64,000 bases of DNA from SG8-40 sp963792855 (GCA_963792855.1 CAWBXZ010000013.1:248001-312000), one strand, 5' to 3'; shown: positions 33,285 through 42,876, counted from the first letter of the stretch. A program made the numbers and translations. Notes: a model not told the origin generated them from the sequence alone.

Positions 33285-34556
33285 ATGTCATCGGCCAAAA
33301 CACTGCAACAACTGTCCTGCGCGGACGACTACGATCCCAATTCAATGCCGGTCGCAAAGGCGCGCGAGTATATCCGCGCTGTTCTGGAACCGGTTGCCAC
33401 AGTCGAACGATTGCACATCCGCGATGCCCTCGGGCGCGTGCTTTCGGAAGACGTGATCTCGCCGGTCAATGTTCCGCAACATGACAACTCGGCTATGGAC
33501 GGCTATGCGGTGCGATTCGCAGACCTCAAGCCCGATTCTGAAGCGACACTGAAAATCATCGGCACCGCCTTCGCCGGCAAACCGTTCGAAGGCAAGGCCG
33601 GTCCAGGCCAGACGGTTCGCATCATGACCGGGGCCGTCGTTCCCGAGGGCTGCGACACGGTCATCATGCAGGAGCGCGCAACAGTCGACGGCGACAAGGT
33701 TTCCGTGACCGCAGTGCCTGCCGCTGGCACCAATACCCGAAAAGCGGGCGAAGACCTGCGCAAGGGCGAGCCTGCCCTGAAAAAAGGCCATCTCGTGCGG
33801 CCGGCAGAACTCGGATTGCTGGCTTCCCTCGGCATTGGCGAAGTATCCGTATACCGCAAGCTGCGCGTCGCGTTTTTTTCCACTGGCGACGAACTCGTCG
33901 GCGTCGGACAGCCCCTCGGCCCCGGCCAGATCTACGACAGCAACCGTTACACGATCTACGGCATGCTGATGCGCATGGGTTGTGAAGTGCTCGATATGGG
34001 CGTGATCCGCGATACGCCGGAAGCGATCGAGGAAGCCTTTGCGCAAGCCTCTGCCGCCGCAGACGTGATCATCACCAGCGGCGGCGTTTCGGTCGGCGAA
34101 GCCGATTTCGTCAAGCAGATCCTCGAACGGCTGGGTGAAGTACTGTTCTGGAAGATCGCCATGAAACCCGGGCGGCCGATGGCCTACGGAAAGATCGGCC
34201 AGGCGCACTTCTTCGGCCTGCCCGGCAACCCGGTTGCCGTCATGGTCACGTTCTACCAGTTCGTGCGTGAGGCATTGGCAACCTTGCAGGGACAGACCGA
34301 GCCCAAACCGCTGCCGACCATGAAGGTCGTTTGTACCGAGCCCGTAAAGAAGGCGCCGGGACGCACGGAATTCCAGCGCGGCATTCTTTCACGCAGCGAC
34401 AAGGGTGAGTGGACCGTCAGGCCGACGGGCGACCAGGGTTCCGGGATTTTGTCTTCGATGAGTCAGGCGCATTGCTTCATCGTATTGCCGACGGAAACCG
34501 GCCGTCTGGAGGCAGGCACGGTCGTCGACGTGCAGCTGCTCGAGGGCCTGATCTAG
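33285..34556 (+). CDS. moeA: Molybdopterin molybdenumtransferase
   Basis: Inserts molybdate (or tungstate) into adenylated molybdopterin. It has 423 residues with all MoeA signatures: QHDNSAMDGYAV near residue 66, RIMTGAVVPEGCDTVIMQE near 110, the MoCF-binding TSGGVSVGEADFV near 265, MKPGRPMAYG, and FGLPGNPVAVMV. It lies 67 bp downstream of moaA on the plus strand and 101 bp before msrB. Length and motifs are complete. Whether it works for Mo and W alike cannot be told. Confidence 0.97.
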   Translation: MSSAKTLQQLSCADDYDPNSMPVAKAREYIRAVLEPVATVERLHIRDALGRVLSEDVISPVNVPQHDNSAMDGYAVRFADLKPDSEATLKIIGTAFAGKPFEGKAGPGQTVRIMTGAVVPEGCDTVIMQERATVDGDKVSVTAVPAAGTNTRKAGEDLRKGEPALKKGHLVRPAELGLLASLGIGEVSVYRKLRVAFFSTGDELVGVGQPLGPGQIYDSNRYTIYGMLMRMGCEVLDMGVIRDTPEAIEEAFAQASAAADVIITSGGVSVGEADFVKQILERLGEVLFWKIAMKPGRPMAYGKIGQAHFFGLPGNPVAVMVTFYQFVREALATLQGQTEPKPLPTMKVVCTEPVKKAPGRTEFQRGILSRSDKGEWTVRPTGDQGSGILSSMSQAHCFIVLPTETGRLEAGTVVDVQLLEGLI

Positions 34557-34657
34557 AAACCCGGCGGACCGGTAACACGCGCTTTTTTGCCTCGACGGGA
34601 ACATTGGCCCGGGCACGGCATCCAAGCGAATCAGAAACCCGACACGGACGCGCGTTT

Positions 34658-35050
34658 ATGACCGACAGGATCGAAAAAACCGACGACGAGTGGCGCGGAT
34701 GCCTGAGCAAGGAGCAGTACCAGGTGCTGCGCAAGGAAGGCACGGAACGCAGTTTTACCAGTCCACTCAACGACGAACACCGCAAAGGCACGTTCGTGTG
34801 CGCCGGGTGCGGCCAACCGCTGTTTACTTCCGACATGAAGTTTGACAGCGGGACCGGCTGGCCGAGTTTCTATACGTGTATCGACAACGCTTTCGGGACG
34901 AAAACGGACCGCAAGCTGTTCATGGAACGCACCGAGTACCACTGCGCCAGGTGCGGTGGTCACCACGGCCACGTTTTCGACGATGGCCCGCAACCGACAG
35001 GTCTGCGCTATTGCAATAACGGCGTTGCGTTGCGCTTCATACCCGACTGA
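34658..35050 (+). CDS. msrB: Peptide-methionine (R)-S-oxide reductase
   Basis: Repairs methionine-R-sulfoxide. It has 130 residues. The zinc-binding pairs are CAGC and CARC, and the catalytic Cys is in LRYCNNGVALRF near the C-terminus. GTGWPSFY is the substrate pocket motif. The ATG at 34658 matches the family start; no strong ribosome site is seen and the frame is open to 34409 inside moeA. It ends just before a GC-rich hairpin and converges on the NAD-linked formate dehydrogenase genes. Confidence 0.95.
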   Translation: MTDRIEKTDDEWRGCLSKEQYQVLRKEGTERSFTSPLNDEHRKGTFVCAGCGQPLFTSDMKFDSGTGWPSFYTCIDNAFGTKTDRKLFMERTEYHCARCGGHHGHVFDDGPQPTGLRYCNNGVALRFIPD

Positions 35051-35054
35051 ACAA

Positions 35055-35072
35055 CCCGGCGCCTGCGCCGGG
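35055..35072. terminator. GC-rich hairpin between converging msrB and fdsA
   Basis: CCCGGCGC-CT-GCGCCGGG is a perfect 8-bp stem in the 33-bp gap between the two stops. No T-run follows on either strand, so termination would be incomplete or Rho-aided. Confidence 0.5.
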
Positions 35073-35083
35073 CTGTGCTGCCG

Positions 35084-37900
35084 TCACGGCTCAACGAGCA
35101 TGTCGCCGGCGGTCTTGCCACCGCCAAAACTGCTCTGACGAGGCGGCTTTCCGCCTTTGCTGACCTTTACCGCGCAGTATTTGAACTCGGGTATCTTGCC
35201 ATCCGGATCGAGCACCGGATTCGTCAGCCGGTTGGCAGCCGCCTCATAGTATGCAAACGGAATGAACACGGTGCCCCGCGGCACACCATCATCCGATCTG
35301 GCATACAGTGAAATACTGCCGCGGCGCGAGGCAACGGTAATCACTTCGCCCGGCCTCGCATTGAGGGCATCGAGATCGAGCGGGTGCATCGATGCCGTTG
35401 GTTCAGGTTCGATCGCATCGAGCACGCCTGAGCGCCGCGTGATCGCACCGGTGTGCCAGTGCTCGAGCTGGCGGCCGGTGATCAGCACCAGCGGGTAGCG
35501 CTTGTCAGGACGCTCGGCGGCCGGAATGATGCCGGCAGGAACAAACCTCGCACGCCCGTCGCTGGTCGGAAAACGATCGCGGAATACCACCGGCTCTCCC
35601 GCGTCGCCCTCCATCTCGCACGGATAGGTCACCGCAGTATCCGCTTCCAGGCGCTCCCACGTGATGCCCGCAATGGACGGCATCGCTGAGCGCATTTCCT
35701 CGAACACGTCCTGCGGACCGGCGTAATTCCAGTCCAGTCCGAGCCGCCGTGCCATCTCCTGAATCAGTTCCAGATCGGGTCGGGCCATGCCCGGCGGCTG
35801 CAATGCCTGATGTCCGATCTGAACCATGCGATCGGTGTTGGTCACCGTGCCGCTTTTCTCTGGCCAGGCAGCCGCGGGCAGCACCACATCGGCGAGGCAG
35901 GCTGTTTCGGTCAGGAAGATATCCTGGACAACCAGCCAGTCGAGATTTGCCAGCGCCGCGCGCGCATGGTTCAGATCCGGATCCGACATGGCGGGATTCT
36001 CACCCATGATGTACATGCCCTTGATCTCGCCCTTCTTCGCAGCATTGACGATCTCCACGACAGTGAGGCCAGGCTCGCCATCGAGTTCGTGGTTCCACAA
36101 TTTTTCGAATTTCGAACGCACTTGCGGATCGTCAACGCGCTGATAGTCGGGGAACACCATCGGAATCAGTCCGGCATCCGAAGCGCCTTGCACATTGTTC
36201 TGGCCTCGCAGCGGATGCAAGCCGGTGCCGGGACGGCCGATCTGACCGGTGGCGAGCGCAAGGGCAATGAGGCAGCGTGCATTGTCGGTGCCGTGCACAT
36301 GCTGGGAAATACCCATGCCCCAGAAAATCATTGATGCCTTCGACGTCGCGTACAGTCTGGCAACTTCACGAATCGTCGCTGCCGGAATGCCGCACACCGG
36401 TTCCATGTCTTCCGGACTGTAGGCGCTGACATTCTGCGCCAACGCCTCGAAATTGGAGGTGCGTTGACGAATGAACTCGGCGTCGACCAGATCCTCGTCG
36501 ACGATGACATGCAACATCGCATTGAGCAAGGCAACGTCGGTGTCGGGTTTGAATTGCAGGTGGTGTGTCGCGTGCCGCGCCATTTCGGAGCGATGCGGGT
36601 CACACACGATCAGCTTCGCGCCCGCCGCTACCGCGTTCTTCATCCACGTTGCCGCCACCGGATGGTTGTTGGTCGTATTGGAACCGATAACGATAATGAC
36701 TTCGGCCAACAGCGCGTCGCTGACCGGGTTGGAAACGGCGCCCGAACCAATCCCTTCGAGCAGTGCCGCAACCGATGAAGCGTGACACAGCCGCGTGCAG
36801 TGATCGACGTTGTTGCCGCCAAAACCGGTGCGCACCAGTTTCTGGAACAGATAGGCTTCCTCGTTGCTGCATTTGGCCGAGCCGAATCCCGCCAGTGCCC
36901 CGCTGCCGTTCTTGTCGCGAATCTCGCGCAACTTCCCGGCAGCCGCATCGAGCGCCTCCTCCCAGGTCGCCTTGCGGAACGCCTGGTGAAGCTTGTCCGG
37001 ATCGATGCTGAAGTCACCGCCCTTGGGCACGCCGGCTTTGCGAATCAGCGGTGTGGTCAACCGATGCCTGTGGTGGGCATAGTCAAAACCGTAACGCCCT
37101 TTCACGCACAGCCGGCCGCGGTTGGCCGGGCCATCGCGCCCTTCCACCCATTGGATCCGGTTGTCCTTGACGTGATAGGTGATCTGGCAGCCAACCCCGC
37201 AATACGGGCAGACCGAATCGACTTTGCTGTCTTCACCTTGCAACGCCGCCTCGCGTGCCGGCGCGAGTGCACCCGTCGGGCACGCCTGAACGCACTCGCC
37301 GCAGGCGACACAGGTGGAATCTCCCATTGCATCATCGAAATCGAAGACGATCTTCGACTGGCCGCCCCTGTAGGCGTAACCGATCACGTCGTTCATCTGC
37401 TCTTCACGGCAGGCCCGTACGCATCGCGTGCACTGGATACAGGCGTCGAGATTGACCGCCATCGCCGGGTGCGAAAGGTCCGCCTCCACCCGTTCGCGCC
37501 GGTCAAACCTCGGGCGGTCGATCCCGAGCGCAGTGGCCCACCGGTCGAGTTCCGAATCAGGCGTGCAAGGTTTCTCCGGCATGTCGGCAAGCAACATCTC
37601 CACGACGAGTTTCTGCGAATGCCTGGCACGCGCGCTGTCGCTCCTGACCTGCATTCCGTCCTTCGGGAAACGGCAACAGGAAGCGCCAAGTGTGCGTTCG
37701 CCGTCGATCTCGACCACGCAGGCGCGGCAGTTGCCATCGGCACGATAGCCGGGCTTGTAACACAGATGGGGTATCTCGATGCCGTTGCGCAGGGCCGCCT
37801 GGAGAATCGTCTCGTCCGCCTCGGCACGTACCGGCACGCCGTCAAGTTGAAACTCGACGCCCGGCGCGCTGTCCTTTGACTGTGATGCTGGCGAACTCAT
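35084..37900 (-). CDS. fdsA: NAD-linked formate dehydrogenase catalytic (alpha) subunit
   Basis: Cytosolic Mo/W-bis-MGD subunit that oxidises formate or reduces CO2. It has 938 residues: a NuoG-like [2Fe-2S] domain (Cys47, 58, 61, 75/76), [4Fe-4S] motifs CIQCTRCVRAC (154-164) and CVACGECVQACP (197-208), then CPYCGVGC plus Cys265. The catalytic Cys372-His373 lies in TRLCHASSV. There is no export signal. The diaphorase subunit lies upstream, 54 bp away. It resembles FdsA and the tungsten enzyme Fdh1A; the fused partner favours the Fdh1 type. The metal cannot be told from sequence. Confidence 0.96.
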   Translation of the reverse strand: MSSPASQSKDSAPGVEFQLDGVPVRAEADETILQAALRNGIEIPHLCYKPGYRADGNCRACVVEIDGERTLGASCCRFPKDGMQVRSDSARARHSQKLVVEMLLADMPEKPCTPDSELDRWATALGIDRPRFDRRERVEADLSHPAMAVNLDACIQCTRCVRACREEQMNDVIGYAYRGGQSKIVFDFDDAMGDSTCVACGECVQACPTGALAPAREAALQGEDSKVDSVCPYCGVGCQITYHVKDNRIQWVEGRDGPANRGRLCVKGRYGFDYAHHRHRLTTPLIRKAGVPKGGDFSIDPDKLHQAFRKATWEEALDAAAGKLREIRDKNGSGALAGFGSAKCSNEEAYLFQKLVRTGFGGNNVDHCTRLCHASSVAALLEGIGSGAVSNPVSDALLAEVIIVIGSNTTNNHPVAATWMKNAVAAGAKLIVCDPHRSEMARHATHHLQFKPDTDVALLNAMLHVIVDEDLVDAEFIRQRTSNFEALAQNVSAYSPEDMEPVCGIPAATIREVARLYATSKASMIFWGMGISQHVHGTDNARCLIALALATGQIGRPGTGLHPLRGQNNVQGASDAGLIPMVFPDYQRVDDPQVRSKFEKLWNHELDGEPGLTVVEIVNAAKKGEIKGMYIMGENPAMSDPDLNHARAALANLDWLVVQDIFLTETACLADVVLPAAAWPEKSGTVTNTDRMVQIGHQALQPPGMARPDLELIQEMARRLGLDWNYAGPQDVFEEMRSAMPSIAGITWERLEADTAVTYPCEMEGDAGEPVVFRDRFPTSDGRARFVPAGIIPAAERPDKRYPLVLITGRQLEHWHTGAITRRSGVLDAIEPEPTASMHPLDLDALNARPGEVITVASRRGSISLYARSDDGVPRGTVFIPFAYYEAAANRLTNPVLDPDGKIPEFKYCAVKVSKGGKPPRQSSFGGGKTAGDMLVEP

Positions 37901-37954
37901 TCCTGTTTCATCCGGATCCGTTGCAACGAACGCGTCTGTTTCCGGTTGCCTGTC

Positions 37955-39616
37955 TCATTTCAACTCGTCGCCGAAATACCTGAGAACACTGCGCACCGGA
38001 TTGGGTGCCGCCTGCCCGAGACCGCAAATCGAAGCATCCGTCATTACTCCCGACAGTTCTTCCAGCAGTTGCCGGTTCCATTGATCGCCTTTCATCAACG
38101 TCAGCGCCTTGGCCGTACCCACGCGGCAGGGTGTGCACTGTCCGCAGGACTCATCGTGAAAAAAACGCATCATGTTGTACGCAGCGGCGTATGCCTTGTC
38201 GTGCTCGGACAGGACGATCACGGCTGCCGAACCTATGAAGCAACCGTAAGGCGCCAGGGTGTCGAAGTCCAGCGCAACATCATCCAGCGACGCCGGCAGA
38301 ATCCCGCCCGAGGCGCCGCCCGGGAGATAAGCGTATAGGGAATGCCCATCGAGCATCCCTTCGCAGTACTCGTCAATCAGTTCCCGCACGCTGATACCGG
38401 CCGGGGCGATGTGCACGCCCGGTTTGTTCACTCGTCCCGACACCGAGAATGAACGCAAGCCTTTACGCCCGCGCCTTCCGTATCCGGAAAACCAGTCAGC
38501 ACCCTTCTCCACGATATCGCGCACCCAGTAACAGGTTTCCATGTTGTGCTCGAGGGTGGGACGGCCGAACAGACCGGCCTGCGCGACGTATGGCGGACGC
38601 AACCTGGGCATGCCCCGTTTGCCCTCGATCGACTCGATCATCGCCGACTCCTCGCCGCAAATGTAGGCCCCTGCCCCACGCCGCAGGTGAATCGTCGGGA
38701 TCGCACAGGGCGGATTTTCCGCAAGCGCTGCCAGTTCCTTTTCAAGGATGGCGCGGCAACCGGCGTATTCATCGCGCAAGTAGACGTAGACTTCCGAACA
38801 TCCGGCCGCCCATGCGGCAATCATCGCGCCTTCGATGAACCGGTGCGGGTCATGCTCGAGAAAGTACCGGTCCTTGAAGGTTCCGGGTTCCCCTTCGTCG
38901 ATGTTCACGGCCATCAAACGCGGCGCTGGTTCACCCCAGACGATGCGCCACTTTCGCCCCGCCGGAAATCCGGCACCGCCAAGCCCGCGCAAACCGGCAT
39001 CGTCCATGATTCCGAACAACTGCTCACGAGCGATCCGCCCCGCGAGGCAACGCGCGAGCAGGCTATAGCCGCCCTTCCTGCGGTACTCGCGATAGGCAAT
39101 GTAGGGTTTGACATTGCACACCGTCTGGTCCGATTGCACAGCCGTCGTAACAGCATCGACCGTTGCCTGTTCGATCGGGTTCTGATGCACCACAGCGACC
39201 GGCGCCGCCGCGCAGCGGCCAACGCAGGGCGCGGCAATGACGCGCACCTCATTGCCGAGCACACCGGGCAGCTTGTCCAGCAGCGCCTGTGCTCCTGCCA
39301 TCTCACACGCCAGCGAGTCGCATACCCTGACCGTAATTGCCGGCGGCGAGGCTGCTCCCTCTTTTACAACGTCGAAATGATGATAAAAACTTGCAACCTC
39401 GAACACCTCGGCCATTGATATGCGCATTTCACTTGCCAGCGCGCGCAGGTGCGCCGCAGACAGGTGTCCGAATTCGTCCTGGACGAGGTGCAGGAATTCA
39501 ATCAGCAGATCCCGGCGGCGCGGCCTGTCCCCCAGCAAACGCCGCACGCGCGACAACGCTCCCGAATCGATCTGCCGACCTTTCGGTTTGCCGCGTCGTT
39601 TTACCGCTGCATCCAT
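37955..39616 (-). CDS. NAD-linked formate dehydrogenase diaphorase subunit, FdsG-FdsB fusion
   Basis: NADH-forming subunit of 553 residues joining two Complex I-like parts. The N-terminal NuoE-like part (1-165) has [2Fe-2S] cysteines 99, 104, 131 and 135 (CDSLAC and CVGRC). The NuoF-like part has the FMN site GGAGFPAG (213-220), the NAD site GAGAYICGEE (314-323) and [4Fe-4S] cysteines 491, 494, 497 and 531. In Cupriavidus FdsG and FdsB are separate; the fusion is the layout of Fdh1B of Methylobacterium. Start ATG 39616 has GAGG 5 bases upstream. It diverges from fdhD. Confidence 0.95.
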   Translation of the reverse strand: MDAAVKRRGKPKGRQIDSGALSRVRRLLGDRPRRRDLLIEFLHLVQDEFGHLSAAHLRALASEMRISMAEVFEVASFYHHFDVVKEGAASPPAITVRVCDSLACEMAGAQALLDKLPGVLGNEVRVIAAPCVGRCAAAPVAVVHQNPIEQATVDAVTTAVQSDQTVCNVKPYIAYREYRRKGGYSLLARCLAGRIAREQLFGIMDDAGLRGLGGAGFPAGRKWRIVWGEPAPRLMAVNIDEGEPGTFKDRYFLEHDPHRFIEGAMIAAWAAGCSEVYVYLRDEYAGCRAILEKELAALAENPPCAIPTIHLRRGAGAYICGEESAMIESIEGKRGMPRLRPPYVAQAGLFGRPTLEHNMETCYWVRDIVEKGADWFSGYGRRGRKGLRSFSVSGRVNKPGVHIAPAGISVRELIDEYCEGMLDGHSLYAYLPGGASGGILPASLDDVALDFDTLAPYGCFIGSAAVIVLSEHDKAYAAAYNMMRFFHDESCGQCTPCRVGTAKALTLMKGDQWNRQLLEELSGVMTDASICGLGQAAPNPVRSVLRYFGDELK

Positions 39617-39803
39617 TCACACCTCGTCATGTCTGCGCACAGGGCAGCCGCGATTCGGACAGAAACCTATGGAACATGCGAACCGCTCATCCGCAGGCAG
39701 CCGTCATGGATTCGGCCCTTGTCCGGCCGCCGAAAACAAAACGAAGCTTCAATACGCGTCATCGTCTGCGATAATCCTGTCCATATCCAGACACAATACT
39801 GCA

Positions 39804-40646
39804 ATGTCCGCACATCGACACAGCGACAAGCATACTGCAGCACCCCCAGCGCTGAAAATGACCGAAGCCGCGCGCCCCGCGACCTATGCCGTCGATGCCC
39901 GCAACGAACGTGGCGAAACCGTCAGCACACCCATCGCCGGCGAACACCCTCTGACCATTTACCTCGACAAGCGGGAAATCGTTACGTTGATGACACTCGG
40001 TCAGGCGCCGGAGGCACTCAGCATAGGATACCTGCGTAACCAGCGCCTGGTGCCCGCTGCAGCCAACCTCGTCTCGGTTCAGGTTGACTGGGAAACCGCC
40101 GCCTGCGCTGTCACTACGGACGCACCGCGCAAAGATGTCGCGAAACGCCTGCGCAAACGTACCGTTACGACCGGGTGCGGCCAGGGTACGGTGTTCGGCA
40201 GCCTGATGGACGAGATCGACCGGCTGCGCCTGCCGGCCGGTGCAACAATGGACGCGGCGGGCCTGTACGAATTGCTGGAGGTGGTTCGTCAGCGCGAGAC
40301 CGTCTACAAACAGGCGGGCGCCGTGCATGGATGCGCGCTTGCGCGCGGCAAGGAAATTCTCTATTTCATTGAGGACGTCGGCCGGCACAACGCGGTTGAC
40401 GCGATTGCCGGACTGATGTGGCTGGAAGACGTTTCAGGCGAAGACAAGGTCTTCTACACCACCGGGCGGCTGACTTCCGAAATGGTGATCAAGTGTGCGC
40501 AAATGCAAATACCGATATTGGTATCGCGCTCGGGGCTGACGCGGATGGGCTGGGAAATCGCGAACAAGGTCGGACTCACCATGATCGGACGCGCCAAGGG
40601 CAAGCACTTTCTGGTATTCACGGGTCATGAACGCTTCATCGACTGA
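39804..40646 (+). CDS. fdhD: Formate dehydrogenase sulfurtransferase FdhD, CGQG variant
   Basis: Passes sulfur from IscS to the bis-MGD cofactor of formate dehydrogenases. It has 280 residues. Family parts are GEHPLTIYLDKREIVTLMTLG, AGAVHGCALA, EDVGRHNAVDAIAG and the final FTGHERF. The sulfur-relay loop reads TTGCGQGTVFG: Cys125 is present but the second Cys of the E. coli CxxC pair is Gly. ATG 39804 was chosen by family start. The last 20 bp overlap mobA. It is divergent from the NAD-linked FDH genes and probably serves both enzymes. Confidence 0.95.
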   Translation: MSAHRHSDKHTAAPPALKMTEAARPATYAVDARNERGETVSTPIAGEHPLTIYLDKREIVTLMTLGQAPEALSIGYLRNQRLVPAAANLVSVQVDWETAACAVTTDAPRKDVAKRLRKRTVTTGCGQGTVFGSLMDEIDRLRLPAGATMDAAGLYELLEVVRQRETVYKQAGAVHGCALARGKEILYFIEDVGRHNAVDAIAGLMWLEDVSGEDKVFYTTGRLTSEMVIKCAQMQIPILVSRSGLTRMGWEIANKVGLTMIGRAKGKHFLVFTGHERFID

Positions 40647-41232
40647 CCCCGGGGGCCTGATCAGCGGCGTTGTGCTGGCTGGCGGCCTGGGGCGACGCAT
40701 GGGCGGCGTCGACAAGGGCTTGCTGCCGTTTCGGGGGCGTACGCTGGTTGAATGCGTGATCGAACGAATGGAACCACAGGTTGCGGAAATTCTGGTCAAC
40801 GCCAACCAGAACGCCCAACGCTATGCCGCCTTCGGATATAGGGTCATTACGGATCTGGTGCCCGATTACGCCGGACCGCTTGCCGGTTTGCACAGCGCGC
40901 TGTCCGAGGCCTCTCACGAACTGGTGCTGACGGCACCCTGCGATTCACCCTTCATCCCCAGCGATCTCGCTGACAGAATGCAAGCAGGGTTACGGGGAGC
41001 GGCAGCCGACGTGGCGGTCGCATGGACGGGAAACCAGCCGCACCCGGTATTCTGCCTGGCACGCCGCGCGTTATTGCCGCACCTGGCCCGATTCCTCGAT
41101 GCCGGCGGAAGAAAAATAGACGCCTGGTATGCCGATCTGAAAGTTGCCCGGGTCGCGTTTGACGATCAGCCCGACGCCTTCGCCAACTTCAACACCCTGG
41201 CTGAATTGCGCTCGGCAGAGCGGCAGGGCTGA
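40627..41232 (+). CDS. mobA: Molybdenum cofactor guanylyltransferase
   Basis: Adds GMP to Mo/W-molybdopterin to form the MGD cofactor. It has 201 residues. The nucleotide-binding motif LAGGLGRRMGGVDKGLLPF (GGxxxRMGxxDK) lies near residue 18, and TDLVPDYAGPLAGLHSAL and APCDSPFIP are further family signatures. It starts within the last 20 bp of fdhD, indicating translational coupling. It is the end of the Mo/W island; the converging ftsB follows after 10 bp. Confidence 0.96.
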   Translation: MNASSTDPGGLISGVVLAGGLGRRMGGVDKGLLPFRGRTLVECVIERMEPQVAEILVNANQNAQRYAAFGYRVITDLVPDYAGPLAGLHSALSEASHELVLTAPCDSPFIPSDLADRMQAGLRGAAADVAVAWTGNQPHPVFCLARRALLPHLARFLDAGGRKIDAWYADLKVARVAFDDQPDAFANFNTLAELRSAERQG

Positions 41233-41242
41233 CTGCGAAAAA

Positions 41243-41542
41243 CTAACGCTCCGGCGGCACACCGGCCGGATTCGGGTCGAGAACCTGAAAGAAAATTTCG
41301 TTCGGCTTGATCATGCCGAGTTCGGCGCGGGCGCGCTCCTCGATCGCCTCGAGGCCGGTTTTGAGATCCAGAACTTCCGCATTGAGCGCGGCGTTACGAA
41401 GCGCCAGTTTGTCGTTCTGCGCGCGTTGCTCCTCGAGTTGTTGATCGAGTTGGCGAACACGCAACCAGCCTCCCTTGCCAAACCACAGCGGGTACTGGAT
41501 AGCGACGAGCAACAAACTCAGGGTAATCGCGAGCGAACGCAT
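41243..41542 (-). CDS. ftsB: Cell division protein FtsB
   Basis: A 99-residue bitopic protein that links FtsL and FtsQ in the divisome. One helix spans residues 3-21, followed by a coiled coil (RQLDQQLEEQRAQNDKLALRNAALNAEV, seen in two parts) and the conserved ARAELGMIKPNEIFFQV. It begins directly after the enolase stop, in the widespread eno-ftsB order. Confidence 0.93.
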   Translation of the reverse strand: MRSLAITLSLLLVAIQYPLWFGKGGWLRVRQLDQQLEEQRAQNDKLALRNAALNAEVLDLKTGLEAIEERARAELGMIKPNEIFFQVLDPNPAGVPPER

Positions 41543-42826
41543 TCAGCGAAGGTTATAGAAAGCATCGCGCCCCGCATAACTTGCCGAATCACCGAGGTCT
41601 TCCTCGATGCGCAGCAACTGGTTATATTTCGCAAGCCGATCCGAACGCGACAGTGAGCCGGTCTTGATCTGCAAAGCATTGCTCGCAACCGCAAGGTCCG
41701 CGATGAACGTGTCTTCGGTTTCACCGGAGCGGTGCGAAACGACCGCGGTGTAACCGGCGCGCTTGGCCATTTCGATGGCAGCAAATGTTTCCGTCAGCGT
41801 GCCGATCTGGTTGATCTTGATAAGAATCGAATTGGCGACCTTCTGGCTGATCCCCTCGGACAGAATGCGCGTATTGGTCACGAACAGGTCATCGCCCACC
41901 AGCTGGACTTTCTGACCAAGCTTGCCCGTCAGGACCTTCCACCCCTCCCAGTCGCCCTCGGCCATCCCGTCTTCGATGGAAATGATCGGATATTTTTCGA
42001 CCCAGGCGCCGAGATAGTCCGCAAATGCGGATGCGTCGAGCGCAAGGCCCTCGGATGCCAGATGATATTTGCCATCCTTGAAAAACTCGGAACTGGCGCA
42101 ATCCAGGCCGAGTGCGACCTGGGAACCCGGCGTGTAACCGGCGGCCTCAATTGCCTCGAGAATGAACTGCAACGCTGCTTCGTTGTTCGGCAGGCTGGGC
42201 GCAAATCCACCTTCGTCGCCGACGGTCGTCGGCATGCCCCTGGAGTCGATCAGTTTACGCAGTGTCTGGAAAATCTCCGCACCGCAGCGCAACGCCTCAC
42301 GAAAGCTCTCGGCGCCGACCGGAATGATCATGAACTCCTGCATGTCCAGGCTGTTGTTGGCATGGGCCCCGCCGTTAATGACATTCATCATCGGCACTGG
42401 CAGTTGCATCCGCCCCGCCCCGCCGAGGTAACGGTAGAGCGGAAGCCCGGATTCGTCGCCGGCCGCCTTTGCCACGGCCAGCGATACAGACAGGAGCGCA
42501 TTTGCACCGAGCCGCGACTTGTTCTCCGTGCCGTCGAGATCGATCAGCGTCTGGTCAATGAACGCCTGTTCAATGGCGTCCAGCCCGACTATCGCTTCGC
42601 AGATTTCGGTGTTGATATGCTCGATTGCCTTGAGAACACCCTTGCCGCCGTAGCGGCCCGCATCGCCGTCGCGCAGTTCCACAGCCTCGCGGCTGCCGGT
42701 TGATGCTCCGGAAGGTACTGCCGCACGGCCGCTGATGCCCGACTCCAGCAGGACGTCCGCCTCAACCGTGGGATTACCGCGTGAATCCAGAATTTCCCGA
42801 GCAACAATATCGACAATAGAACTCAT
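41543..42826 (-). CDS. eno: Enolase
   Basis: Converts 2-phosphoglycerate to phosphoenolpyruvate. It has 427 residues with SGASTGSREAVELRDGD at the N-terminus, NGGAHANNSLDMQEFM, the proton-shuttle regions GDEGGFAPSL and KINQIGTLTET, and SHRSGETEDTFIADLAV. ATG 42826 has AAAGGAA upstream. It lies in the pyrG-kdsA-eno-ftsB order usual for betaproteobacteria, 50 bp after kdsA. Confidence 0.98.
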   Translation of the reverse strand: MSSIVDIVAREILDSRGNPTVEADVLLESGISGRAAVPSGASTGSREAVELRDGDAGRYGGKGVLKAIEHINTEICEAIVGLDAIEQAFIDQTLIDLDGTENKSRLGANALLSVSLAVAKAAGDESGLPLYRYLGGAGRMQLPVPMMNVINGGAHANNSLDMQEFMIIPVGAESFREALRCGAEIFQTLRKLIDSRGMPTTVGDEGGFAPSLPNNEAALQFILEAIEAAGYTPGSQVALGLDCASSEFFKDGKYHLASEGLALDASAFADYLGAWVEKYPIISIEDGMAEGDWEGWKVLTGKLGQKVQLVGDDLFVTNTRILSEGISQKVANSILIKINQIGTLTETFAAIEMAKRAGYTAVVSHRSGETEDTFIADLAVASNALQIKTGSLSRSDRLAKYNQLLRIEEDLGDSASYAGRDAFYNLR

Positions 42827-42876
42827 TATTTTCCTTTGTTCCCTCGCTGTTCAGCCAGCGGTAATCAGATCTTTCT

